From Roseivirga sp. UBA6052 (GTDB lineage Bacteria; Bacteroidota; Bacteroidia; Cytophagales; Cyclobacteriaceae), in assembly GCA_002427755.1 (NCBI GenBank), contig DIYO01000009.1:313296-377295 (forward strand): DNA of 64,000 bases. The letters are read 5' to 3'. The position numbers and the translations under genes are program-made. Of the stretch, positions 44,905-53,983 are shown piece after piece (position 1 is the first letter of the stretch; every line of letters starts with the position of its first letter). The notes under the pieces were generated by a model. The model made no database searches. It saw nothing but the letters and a program-made list of their open reading frames with translations, and was not told the DNA's origin.

Positions 44905-46995
44905 ATGATATTCCTTAATAAGGACATAGATCAAAGCATTCTCTATTTCAGAATAAAACACGTATCCTTATTACTTATTCTACTTTTGCTCTCTCCTTTT
45001 TCTACTCTGGGGCAAAAAGACTTAGCAGAAGAAAAATTAGCTGCCTTTCGTGCGCATCATGCAAAAATTATAAAAGAGAAAACATATCTACATTTCGAAA
45101 TCTCAGACAATGATATCTGGTTTAATGCCTACGTATATGACTCTCGCACCTATTCCCCATCGCCTATTAGTGCGAGCATAACTATTCAACTTTTAGGGAA
45201 AAAAAATGAGCTACTAGCAAGGAAGATATACAAACTAAAAGATGGAAAAGCCAATGGCGTTTTCAAGTTAACGAAAGAAGAAATTGATAAGGTATTCTTC
45301 TTAATTGGTGAAACAGATTGGCAAAAAAATAATTCACCAAGTTCTTTCAAATTCATTCTGAAAGAAGGTCGAGAAAGCTTAGATATATGCGAAGTAGTTC
45401 GCTTCAACTTTAGCTTCGATCGTGAAGAAACAACTAATGGCTATAAAAATATACTTGCCGTTAATTCTTCACATGACCTTAATGAAAGGAAGCTAGAACT
45501 AATCAATCAGGAAGGAAAGGTGATTTCAATGGCTACAATCAAAGATTCCTATGCCCTATTTGATCTTAATCCCGAGCTTCAACAAGACTCAACAAAACTT
45601 AGAATAGAAGGCTGTGAAAATGAACACTCAGTTGTACAAGTGCATGAGGCAAGACTTATTACCAATCTTAAAAAACTTGGATCTAATAATTATCTGCTCA
45701 ATGTAATAAACGTAGGTACCACATTGCCCGAAAATAGGCTCATAGGGATTATGCAATCAAGAGGCAAAATTTTTAAAAGAGCTGACATTGTACTTAAAAA
45801 TGAAAAAGCTCGACTCGTATTCTCAAAAGATGAATTACCAGATGGGGTATCACAGATCACTTTTTTAAAATCGGACGGAGAAGCTATAAAGAGTGAATTA
45901 CTTTATCTAGAAAAAGAAGAGAACAGCCGAATCAAAACGGAAAGGAATAAAGATGTAATTGAATTTAGTATTACATCTCCTCAAGATTATTCAGATGTTC
46001 AATTTATGTCTGTTGCCATCAGAAGAGATTATTCAAATTTCATTGGTGTTACAGGAGAACAATTTGACCAGCTGCTCTCAGAAGTCAGGCAGCCAGAATT
46101 CATTACTGATCTTAACAACCTAGAATTGATCAATAAGTCTTTAAGTACTCAAAAATGGAATGGTAAAGCATGGAATGACATATCAGTTGAAAACAACCAA
46201 ACACAAGACTCCTTGATGTCTATGGAACTTAGGAAGACGTATTTTGAGAATATCGTGTATGATGAAGTAGATGGAAATGTTAGGCAATTAGAGGACGTAA
46301 CGGTAACTGCAGAAAGAGAAAAGATAGGAGGTGAAATTTATCCATCGAAGCTTGTCACCGGAAAAGGTGACGCGACTGTGGAAATTGTAGACAATCCCTT
46401 TATAAATGACAATGACAACGTTTTAGATGTCTTGCAATCGGGAGTATCAGGTGTAAGAATTCTCGGTGATATCAACAGCATTTTTTCAGACATTGAACCT
46501 GTAAGGATAGACATAAGAGGTGTTACTGTGGGTAGCTTAAGGCCAGAAGTTAATCCTCACCCATTAATCTTATTAGATGGAATCATGGAACTTGATCCGG
46601 CAGATTTAGCAAAAATCCGAGTATCTGAAATTGGGAACATAGAGATTTTTAAAGGACCCTCAGCGAGCCGATTTGGTACCCGAGGAGGTAGAGGCGTAAT
46701 TGCTCTTTATTCTCGAAACTATAGTAAAAAGGGGTTCGAAGAATTTGCCAAGAAAAAGGCTCAATCAAAGGTTAAAACCTATGCGAAACCAGTATCATAT
46801 AAAACATCTAAGCAAGACCCATTGACAGATTTACTGTATTGGAATTCTAATATTGATTTGGGAGAGCAGGGTTCGATTACCATTCCTTTAACTGATGAAA
46901 TGAAGGAACTGAAAAGAGTCTTTATGAGAATTGAGGCAATTGATAGAGATGGAAGAACTATTTCCGAAGTTATTCCAATCAACTTAGAAAATTAG
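44905..46995 (+). CDS. Barrel-less MG2-plug protein, tandem paralogue C
   Basis: 696 residues. A long N-region precedes the hydrophobic core of the signal peptide (residues about 20-32, ending STLGQ). MG2-like domain: EKTYLHFEISDNDIWFNAYV. The cysteine-bounded domain runs from LDICEVV to IEGCENE. The middle region has QKWNGKAWNDI; the plug has VLDVLQSGVSGVRILGDI, HPLILLDGIMELDPADL and FGTRGGRGVIALYSR. The tail ends RTISEVIPINLEN. It is the closest relative of paralogue B by eye and the last gene of the array. Its stop overlaps the convergent rhomboid gene by 4 bases. No terminator is visible. Confidence 0.78.
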   Translation: MIFLNKDIDQSILYFRIKHVSLLLILLLLSPFSTLGQKDLAEEKLAAFRAHHAKIIKEKTYLHFEISDNDIWFNAYVYDSRTYSPSPISASITIQLLGKKNELLARKIYKLKDGKANGVFKLTKEEIDKVFFLIGETDWQKNNSPSSFKFILKEGRESLDICEVVRFNFSFDREETTNGYKNILAVNSSHDLNERKLELINQEGKVISMATIKDSYALFDLNPELQQDSTKLRIEGCENEHSVVQVHEARLITNLKKLGSNNYLLNVINVGTTLPENRLIGIMQSRGKIFKRADIVLKNEKARLVFSKDELPDGVSQITFLKSDGEAIKSELLYLEKEENSRIKTERNKDVIEFSITSPQDYSDVQFMSVAIRRDYSNFIGVTGEQFDQLLSEVRQPEFITDLNNLELINKSLSTQKWNGKAWNDISVENNQTQDSLMSMELRKTYFENIVYDEVDGNVRQLEDVTVTAEREKIGGEIYPSKLVTGKGDATVEIVDNPFINDNDNVLDVLQSGVSGVRILGDINSIFSDIEPVRIDIRGVTVGSLRPEVNPHPLILLDGIMELDPADLAKIRVSEIGNIEIFKGPSASRFGTRGGRGVIALYSRNYSKKGFEEFAKKKAQSKVKTYAKPVSYKTSKQDPLTDLLYWNSNIDLGEQGSITIPLTDEMKELKRVFMRIEAIDRDGRTISEVIPINLEN

Positions 46996-47930
46996 TCTTT
47001 GCTTGCGTTAAAAAGCTTTTGCTTCTCCGCCTTGCTTAAAGCATCATAACCCTTTTCTGAAATCTTATCGAGTATCGCATCAATTTCATCTTGAGAGGTT
47101 GTTTCCTTTGTGGCTGTATTAGTTCTACTACTAGCTCTTGAGGCTCTAGAAGTACTAGCCCTTTTGGTTCTGCTTGTTGCCTTTTGCTCTTTCTTATAGC
47201 TCACCTTAATCTTTGGCTGAGGTCTGAATAAACTCTTGACCCATGTTACAAATTGAACCACCGGCTTACTCCAATCTCTTCCTTTTTGCAGCTGAGTCAT
47301 TGAAAAGTATCCCACTAGTGCACCTCCTAAATGTGCAATCTCTCCTCCTGCATTAGAACCTGCAGATTGTAAGAATGAAGTGACTACCATAAATGCAGCA
47401 ATGTACTTAAGCTTAACAGGCCCTAAAAGAATTAGATTGATTTGAAAATTAGGTTGGAAAGTGGCCGCACCAACAACAATAGCTGTAACTGCCCCGGAGG
47501 CACCAAGTAAAGTGGAAACCTGTGCCACAGATTCAAAATAGCCCAAAGAATTATAGGCTATCAAATAGAGCAATCCTCCTCCAATTCCTCCCCAGACATA
47601 AAGACCTAATAGCTTGTTTTGGCCTAAATACTCAGTAATGATCCTACCAAACCAATACATAAAGAGCATATTCCAAAGGATATGGAAAACACCTTCATGT
47701 GTAAAGGCATAAGTGATGAAAGTCCAAGGCTTATAAATAAGGCTTCCTAAACTGGAAGGTAAAGTAAAGAAGTAGAGTACCTCATTATAGAATGCAGATT
47801 GACCTGCTAAAGTCAACATGACATTGAGCACACCCAAAAACAAGAACACCACCACATTAATGACAATGAGTTGGTTTAGGATGTTACCTGTCTTAAAGGC
47901 TACTTTGAAGTCGTCTAAAATACTGCTCAT
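46992..47930 (-). CDS. Rhomboid-family intramembrane protease with charged C-terminal tail
   Basis: 312 residues. Six membrane helices occupy about residues 20-215. Rhomboid features: HILWNMLFMYWFG (loop and helix two), the catalytic serine in LLGASGAVTAI on helix four, and the histidine in EIAHLGGALVG on helix six. The tail from about residue 230 is cytosolic and rich in Ser/Thr/Arg/Lys, ending with EIDAILDKISEKGYDALSKAEK, a short conserved motif found at the end of many Bacteroidota rhomboids. The substrate is unknown. The gene starts right at the stop of a second rhomboid gene and is probably co-transcribed with it and mutL. Confidence 0.9.
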   Translation of the reverse strand: MSSILDDFKVAFKTGNILNQLIVINVVVFLFLGVLNVMLTLAGQSAFYNEVLYFFTLPSSLGSLIYKPWTFITYAFTHEGVFHILWNMLFMYWFGRIITEYLGQNKLLGLYVWGGIGGGLLYLIAYNSLGYFESVAQVSTLLGASGAVTAIVVGAATFQPNFQINLILLGPVKLKYIAAFMVVTSFLQSAGSNAGGEIAHLGGALVGYFSMTQLQKGRDWSKPVVQFVTWVKSLFRPQPKIKVSYKKEQKATSRTKRASTSRASRASSRTNTATKETTSQDEIDAILDKISEKGYDALSKAEKQKLFNASKD

Positions 47931-48728
47931 TTAATAGAAATTCTGTCTCCCTGCTTTCCAATATCTTACCAAGAAGAATGCAATTATAGCCCCACCCAGG
48001 TGAGCCAAATGGGCTACATTATCTCCTGGCGCACGCTGCAATTCTGCATAAACTTCATACAAAATGTAAACGCTTACCAAGTATTTAGCCTTGATTGGAA
48101 AAGGTATAAACAACAAGAATAGTTCGGTGTTTGGAAAAAACAGAGCAAATGCGGCTAAAAGCCCAAATATTGCACCTGAGGCTCCCACCATATTATATCT
48201 ACCATAGAGATCGTACAACTGATAAGCATAGCTAACAGATTGAGACTCTAATCTAGCATTATCGTTATCCCTTGCGTAACCATCTACAAAATCATAAATC
48301 TGTGGATTTAGGTTATCGCCATGCTTAACCAATAATCGATTAAAGTCTTCTGAGTTAGGGTTGGCTGCATAAGTCTCAACATCTCTCTTTACTGCTGCAG
48401 TCTCAATATAATTGACTCCCGTATAGAATAAGCCAGCACCTACACCCGTAACCATATACAGGATAAGGAATTTCTTTTGCCCTAAAAATTGCTCTAATAA
48501 TGGCCCAAAAATGAAAAGGGCGAACATGTTTCCGAATATATGCCAGATACCATTGGTGCTATGTAAGAACATATAAGTCACGAATTGATACGGCTTAAAC
48601 TGATCGGCCAGTATAAAATGCAGGCCAAAGTATTCCCCTAAATCAAGACGCATAAAACCTTGAATCAAGGCCAAGCCAACATTGATGATCAATAGATTCT
48701 TAACTAAGGGTGTAAGTCTTCCAAACAT
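47931..48728 (-). CDS. Rhomboid-family intramembrane protease
   Basis: 265 residues. HIFGNMFALFIFGPLLEQ carries the helix-two histidine and asparagine; MVGASGAIFGLL holds the catalytic serine; VAHLAHLGGAII holds the histidine. An unusual loop of about 70 polar residues lies between helices three and four (about 110-175, YAANPNSEDFNRLLVKHGDN). It lacks the charged C-terminal tail of its neighbour. The two rhomboids are adjacent (stop at 47931, next start at 47930) and lie 5 bases from mutL, a grouping often seen in Bacteroidota. Confidence 0.9.
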   Translation of the reverse strand: MFGRLTPLVKNLLIINVGLALIQGFMRLDLGEYFGLHFILADQFKPYQFVTYMFLHSTNGIWHIFGNMFALFIFGPLLEQFLGQKKFLILYMVTGVGAGLFYTGVNYIETAAVKRDVETYAANPNSEDFNRLLVKHGDNLNPQIYDFVDGYARDNDNARLESQSVSYAYQLYDLYGRYNMVGASGAIFGLLAAFALFFPNTELFLLFIPFPIKAKYLVSVYILYEVYAELQRAPGDNVAHLAHLGGAIIAFFLVRYWKAGRQNFY

Positions 48729-48733
48729 AAATG

Positions 48734-50572
48734 TTAATTAAAGAAGCGGTCTATTTTATCTAATTCAAGAATGAAGGTAGTCTTTCTACCATCAGGAGCG
48801 TAATTCGGGTTCTTGCAGGCGAATAACTGATCAATTAACGAAGACATCTCCTCTTGGGTTAACATAGAACCCGATTTTAATGCAGATCGTTTAGCAATTG
48901 CTCTGGCAATATTCTCATCATTGGTGATGTTCAGTTCAGATTGATTGTGCTTAAACTGCTCTAAAAAGCCTTCAAAGATCTCTTTTTCGTTGCCCGTCTT
49001 TAAATCAGCAGGCACTCCATTAATTACCACAGTGGTTGAACCAAAATCAGAAAAATCGAAACCAATGGCCTTAAGTTCTCCTTTAATGTCTTGAATTAAC
49101 GCAAAGTCGGCAGGATTAAGCACTACTGTTTGAGGGAACAAACTCTGTTGAGAAGCTCCTGAACGCTGTGTCAATTGAAGCTGAAATTTCTCGAAAAGGA
49201 TTCTCTCATGCGCAGCTTGTTGATCTACCATCATAAGACCAGATTTAACCTGTGTAGCTAAATACTGTCCATGAATTTGAAAATATGATTTCGAAGATTC
49301 AGGTTTTGGTTGTTCTTGGGCATTAATAGAACTCCCAAGTGTAATAGTTTGCTGAGCTTCAGGATGAATATCCATTTGCTCGTTCTCTCGCTCCTCTTTT
49401 GAAATATCCTGTCTCAAACCCTCATAAAGTTTCTCCCACTGACTTGCGTCTGCTTTCTTTTCAAAGGTTCTGAATTGGGCATAGTCTCTGTCCTGTTTAT
49501 TGCTTACGGCCTGAGAAACTTTAGGCTCAGGCATAAAAGATCTAAAGTTCACATCTTGTGAAAAATCTATGGCAGGTGCGATGTTGTGCATACCAATGGC
49601 TTGACGTACAGCTGCTTTTATAATAGCATAGACTGCTCTCTCATCGTCAAACTTTATTTCTGTTTTTGTAGGGTGCACATTGATATCAATGTGTTTGGGG
49701 TCGATCTCAATAAAGAGGGTATAAAAAGGGTAAGTCGTATCTTGAAGCAAACCTTCAAAAGCTGTCATTACTGCATGATTGAGATAATTACTCTTTATGA
49801 ATCTGTTATTAACAAAGAAGAATTGTTCACCCCTTGTCTTTTTCGCGAACTCAGGTTTACCAACATACCCATAAACCCTTAATAGATCAGTCTCTTCTTC
49901 GCAAGCCGCCATTTGGTCTTTGTATTTCTTACCAAAGATGCCCACAACCCGCTTGCTCAATTTCCCCACAGAGAGTTTATAAACCTCCATGTCATTCTGA
50001 TATAAGGACATAGAAATTTCGGAATTGGCTAATGCCACGCGCTGAAATTCGTCAACGATATGGCGCATTTCAACAGAGTTAGACTTGAGGAAATTCCGTC
50101 TCGCAGGAATATTATAAAAGAGATTCTTTACACAAGTTGATGTGCCTTCTGGAGTAGCCACTGGTTCTTGCTTCTTCAATTCAGAAGCTTCTATCTGCAA
50201 CATTACACCAAGCTCGTCCTCAGATCTTCTGGTCTTCATTTCAACCTGACCAACTGCAGCAATTGAAGCCATGGCTTCACCTCGAAAACCCATTGTCTTT
50301 ATGGCAAAGAGGTCTTCAGCTTTTCTAATCTTAGAAGTAGCATGCCTTTCAAAAGCCATTCTGGCATCGGTAAATGACATTCCCTTACCATTATCAACTA
50401 CTTGAATCAATGATTTGCCTGAATCCTTAACTATAAGTTTGATATCTGTTGCTCCAGCATCAATTGCGTTTTCCATAAGCTCCTTTACCACAGAAGCAGG
50501 ACGTTGCACTACCTCACCGGCAGCAATCTGATTAGCAATGTTATCTGGTAATAACTGAATAATATCCGACAT
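48734..50572 (-). CDS. mutL: DNA mismatch repair protein MutL
   Basis: 612 residues. The N-terminal GHKL ATPase has ENAIDAGATDI, VVDNGKGM, RHATSKI and TMGFRGEAMASIAAVG, all intact. A variable proline/glutamine-rich linker spans about 340-420, then the C-terminal dimerisation domain. The endonuclease metal motif reads DQQAAHERILFE at 450-461, close to DQHA(X)2E(X)4E but with Gln for His at the third position. The C-terminal CPHGRP-like site is APDGRKT, without the cysteine. MutL links MutS mismatch recognition to strand nicking; this copy is probably active but divergent in metal binding. Confidence 0.94.
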   Translation of the reverse strand: MSDIIQLLPDNIANQIAAGEVVQRPASVVKELMENAIDAGATDIKLIVKDSGKSLIQVVDNGKGMSFTDARMAFERHATSKIRKAEDLFAIKTMGFRGEAMASIAAVGQVEMKTRRSEDELGVMLQIEASELKKQEPVATPEGTSTCVKNLFYNIPARRNFLKSNSVEMRHIVDEFQRVALANSEISMSLYQNDMEVYKLSVGKLSKRVVGIFGKKYKDQMAACEEETDLLRVYGYVGKPEFAKKTRGEQFFFVNNRFIKSNYLNHAVMTAFEGLLQDTTYPFYTLFIEIDPKHIDINVHPTKTEIKFDDERAVYAIIKAAVRQAIGMHNIAPAIDFSQDVNFRSFMPEPKVSQAVSNKQDRDYAQFRTFEKKADASQWEKLYEGLRQDISKEERENEQMDIHPEAQQTITLGSSINAQEQPKPESSKSYFQIHGQYLATQVKSGLMMVDQQAAHERILFEKFQLQLTQRSGASQQSLFPQTVVLNPADFALIQDIKGELKAIGFDFSDFGSTTVVINGVPADLKTGNEKEIFEGFLEQFKHNQSELNITNDENIARAIAKRSALKSGSMLTQEEMSSLIDQLFACKNPNYAPDGRKTTFILELDKIDRFFN

Positions 50573-50587
50573 GCAGAACTTTGGAAA

Positions 50588-50941
50588 TTAACGCTTCAAC
50601 CTTTTCCAAAGATAGAACGGAACTAAGAGTAATAATAGATAAAAGATCTCCATTCCAACATAAACAAAGCCTCCTACCATCAACACGAGAATTACCATAA
50701 TCAGTAAACGTATGGTTATGGTTTGATCAACTCCATTACCTGTAGCGTGCTTCATGTTTTTTCGGAAAGAACCCTCGATTTGAGATCGATAGCCTAGATC
50801 GGGGTCTCGCTCTGTCAAACCCATCTCAGCCTTTATACGAGCCGTTCTGTTTTCAATATCTTCTTTGACAGGATCGTAATAGCGAGGTTCAATATGGAAC
50901 CTTTGATATTTCGCTTTTGACATTAACCCTGGCAACTTCAT
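50588..50941 (-). CDS. Small membrane protein, conserved beside mutL
   Basis: 117 residues. The N-terminal part is soluble and charged, with FHIEPRYYDPVKEDIENR, followed by two closely spaced membrane helices near residues 77-94 and 96-110, ending WKRLKR. A YxPRYYD-type start occurs in small Bacteroidota proteins found next to mutL. No function is known to me. It begins 16 bases upstream of mutL on the same strand and is probably co-transcribed. Confidence 0.7.
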   Translation of the reverse strand: MKLPGLMSKAKYQRFHIEPRYYDPVKEDIENRTARIKAEMGLTERDPDLGYRSQIEGSFRKNMKHATGNGVDQTITIRLLIMVILVLMVGGFVYVGMEIFYLLLLLVPFYLWKRLKR

Positions 50942-51020
50942 GATATTACTCCTTTCCTAACGTACGTATTATGTCCTAAAAATATAGTTTATTTGTTTGT
51001 ACTAAAAGCCTTACGCCTGT

Positions 51021-53933
51021 ATGTTCAAAAAAGTTGTCTCATTTCTCTTAATCATAGGTTTTTCTGCCCTTAATGCTACAGCACAAAAAATCTACCAGAA
51101 GATTGATACAGATGCTCAAAATGCTTGGGTAGATAGCGTATTCAATGCTTTGAACGCAGAAGAGAGAATTGGCCAATTATTTATGGTAGCTGCTTATTCA
51201 AATAGAAATGAAGAGCACCATCAAGAAATCGATCAACTCATTGAGGAATACAATATTGGAGGACTGATTTTTTTTCAAGGAGGTGCCTATCGACAAGTTG
51301 CCTTGAATAACCGATATCAGTCTGCAGCAAAAGTGCCTTTATTCATTGCTATGGATGCAGAATGGGGAGTTGGGATGCGATTGGATAGCATTATGGACTT
51401 TCCTAAACAAATGACGCTTGGTGCTATTCAAGACGATATGTGGATTTATGAAATGGGTAAAGAAGTAGCCAACCAATTTCATGCACTGAATATGCATATC
51501 AACTTTGCTCCGGTGGTCGATGTCAATGTAAACCCTAAAAACCCTGTAATTGGCTATCGCTCTTTTGGAGAAGATAAAGAAAATGTAGCCCGCAAGGGAA
51601 CCGCATATATGAAAGGTCTTCAGGACCATGGCATAATGGCAAATGCTAAACACTTCCCAGGTCATGGAGACACAGGTGTAGATTCGCACTACGACTTACC
51701 AGTAATTACGCATACGCAAGAAAGAATTAGTGAAACGGAACTGTTCCCTTTCAAAGCACTGATGAAGGATAGTCTTTTGAGTGTTATGGTGGCACACTTG
51801 CAAGTTCCCGCTTATGATGATAGAGAAAACACGCCCACTACACTTTCTAATAAAGTAGTAACCGACCTGCTCAAGACAGAATTAGCATTTGACGGACTGG
51901 TATTTACTGATGCCATGAACATGCAAGGTGTGGCCAAATATTATGAACCTGGCGAAGCTGATGTAAAAGCATTACAAGCAGGAAATGACATGATCCTCTT
52001 CCCGGTGGATGTTCCTAAAGCCATTAAACAAGTACAAAAAGCCTTAAAGAAAAAGAAACTAGATCAGGCATCGATTGATGAGCGAGTTAAGAAAGTGCTC
52101 AAAGCGAAGTATTGGTCTGGTTTAACCAAGTCTCAACAAGTAAAGACCGCCAACCTAACCAAACGCATCAATAATGATAATGCTAGTTTATTGAACAGAA
52201 TGCTGTATCAAAAAGCGATAACGGTGGTAGACAATTCTGATAATCTGATACCGCTGATGGACTTAAAGGATGTAAAGTTCGGGTCAGTACTTATGGGTGG
52301 AAAAGATGGATCGGCATTTAAAAAAATGTTGGACATGTATGCCCCGTTTGAGCACCTATCTATAGATAGTTTGTCCAATGAAAATTTAGATCTAATTGCC
52401 GAAAAGGATGTTGTGGTAATTGGTTATCAAGGCATCACAAACTCTCCAAGAAATCAACACCAAGTAAACTCTGAAGAAGTGGCTTTCATAAAGAAACTTC
52501 AAGAAAGAACAGAAGTGATTGTCGTGACACTAGGTAACGCCTATGCCCTTAAATATTTTGAAGGTGTTAAAAATATCATTTGCACTTACGAAGACAATGA
52601 CATCACACAAAGCATAGCCCCTCAAGTTATTTTTGGAGCAATCAAAGCTGAAGGAAAATTACCGGTTTCCGTAGGAGATTATTCGGCAGGTACAGGCATA
52701 AAGACCTTAACAACTGGGAGACTAAGTTATGGTAGACCTGAGGAAGTAGATATGTCTTTAGACACATTGCGTAAGATTGATAGAATCATTGAGGCAGCCA
52801 TTCAAGACAAAGCTACCCCTGGTGCTCAGATTATTGTAGCCAGAAAAGGCAAAGTGGTTTATGAAAAAGCTTACGGTTTTCAGACCTATGATGAAAAGAA
52901 GCCAATCAACCATAGAAGTATCTACGATGTGGCCTCTGTCACTAAAGTAGCCGCAACCAATCAGGCTATCATGAGACTTTATGAGGAGAAAAAGCTAGAC
53001 ATCAACAAGCCGATTGGCTATTATCTGGACGAATTAGAAGGAACTAATAAAGAGGGTCTTCTGGTCAGAGACATTCTCACACATCAAGCGGGTCTAAAAT
53101 CTTATTGGCCTTTTTGGCAAAGAATATTAGAAGATGGAGAACTAAAAACCGACTATAAAGTCAGTATGGAAGGCCCTCATGATTTCAACATGAGTCAGAT
53201 GGAGTTGCCACAATCTTTAGCAGACTCTTTGTGGAAGTGGACAGTCGACACAGAATTAAGGCCCTTGCCTAAAGGGAAAGAAAAACATGATTACCTCTAC
53301 TCAGACATTGGTTATACCCTTATTTACAGGCTAGTATCTAAGCTTCTAGACAGACCACTGGAACAATATGTAAAAGAAGAGTTCTATCAACCTTTAGGTT
53401 TAAGATCAACCACTTTCTTACCGAAAGCCAATGGATATTATGAAGATGTAGTACCTACTGAGGTAGATGATTATTTCCGCAATACCATTGTTTGTGCTGA
53501 AGTGAATGATCAGAATGCCATTTTAGTGGGGGGCATCGCAGGTCATGCCGGTTTATTCAGTACTGCCAATGACTTAGCCATTCTCATGCAAATGAATATG
53601 CAAATGGGTACTTATGCCGGCAAAGAATACTTCAGCAACTGGACAATCCCAATTTTTACCAGTGCGCAAAACATGGAAAACAGAAGAGGTCTAGGCTGGG
53701 ACAAACCTATTACCGGAACAGAAGATGGACCAACGAGTAAGTTCTCTTCTGCCAGTACCTTTGGACACACAGGCTACACCGGTGCCGCAATTTGGGCAGA
53801 CCCTGCTGAGGAACTAGTATTTGTGTTTATGTGCAACCGAACATATCCGGAAAGTGAGAACTTTAAACTGATAGAAGATAACGTTCGTACGCGTATTCAC
53901 GACTTGCTTTATCAGGCAATTATGGAACCTTAA
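51021..53933 (+). CDS. GH3 glycosidase fused to a beta-lactamase-like serine hydrolase
   Basis: 970 residues with a signal peptide (MFKKVVSFLLIIGFSALNATAQ). Residues about 35-570 form a GH3 NagZ-like beta-N-acetylglucosaminidase: KHFPGHGDTGVDSHYDLP at 210-227 and LVFTDAMNMQG with nucleophile Asp297. Residues about 590-970 form a class C beta-lactamase/DD-peptidase fold: S639-V-T-K642 (SxxK), Y760-S-D (YxN variant) and H916-T-G. NagZ acts in peptidoglycan recycling; the second domain resembles peptidases or esterases acting on peptidoglycan. The fusion suggests processing of cell-wall glycopeptides in the periplasm (inference). The preceding gene is divergent. Confidence 0.9.
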   Translation: MFKKVVSFLLIIGFSALNATAQKIYQKIDTDAQNAWVDSVFNALNAEERIGQLFMVAAYSNRNEEHHQEIDQLIEEYNIGGLIFFQGGAYRQVALNNRYQSAAKVPLFIAMDAEWGVGMRLDSIMDFPKQMTLGAIQDDMWIYEMGKEVANQFHALNMHINFAPVVDVNVNPKNPVIGYRSFGEDKENVARKGTAYMKGLQDHGIMANAKHFPGHGDTGVDSHYDLPVITHTQERISETELFPFKALMKDSLLSVMVAHLQVPAYDDRENTPTTLSNKVVTDLLKTELAFDGLVFTDAMNMQGVAKYYEPGEADVKALQAGNDMILFPVDVPKAIKQVQKALKKKKLDQASIDERVKKVLKAKYWSGLTKSQQVKTANLTKRINNDNASLLNRMLYQKAITVVDNSDNLIPLMDLKDVKFGSVLMGGKDGSAFKKMLDMYAPFEHLSIDSLSNENLDLIAEKDVVVIGYQGITNSPRNQHQVNSEEVAFIKKLQERTEVIVVTLGNAYALKYFEGVKNIICTYEDNDITQSIAPQVIFGAIKAEGKLPVSVGDYSAGTGIKTLTTGRLSYGRPEEVDMSLDTLRKIDRIIEAAIQDKATPGAQIIVARKGKVVYEKAYGFQTYDEKKPINHRSIYDVASVTKVAATNQAIMRLYEEKKLDINKPIGYYLDELEGTNKEGLLVRDILTHQAGLKSYWPFWQRILEDGELKTDYKVSMEGPHDFNMSQMELPQSLADSLWKWTVDTELRPLPKGKEKHDYLYSDIGYTLIYRLVSKLLDRPLEQYVKEEFYQPLGLRSTTFLPKANGYYEDVVPTEVDDYFRNTIVCAEVNDQNAILVGGIAGHAGLFSTANDLAILMQMNMQMGTYAGKEYFSNWTIPIFTSAQNMENRRGLGWDKPITGTEDGPTSKFSSASTFGHTGYTGAAIWADPAEELVFVFMCNRTYPESENFKLIEDNVRTRIHDLLYQAIMEP

Positions 53934-53983
53934 GGCTAGTTAGCTAGTTAAAGACAGACAAAGCGCTTTACTTATACATTAGA

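Noticed and set aside
35994..46995. The plug proteins as truncated or frameshifted TonB receptors (pseudogenes)
   Set aside because: All four end with similar short C-terminal beta-domains, have intact signal peptides and carry no internal stops; barrel loss is shared and old, not a recent break.
51268..51275. Eight-T run in the GH3 fusion gene (and eight-A run near 45199) as phase-variable tracts
   Set aside because: A and T runs of this length are common by chance in AT-rich DNA; only the G run was kept.
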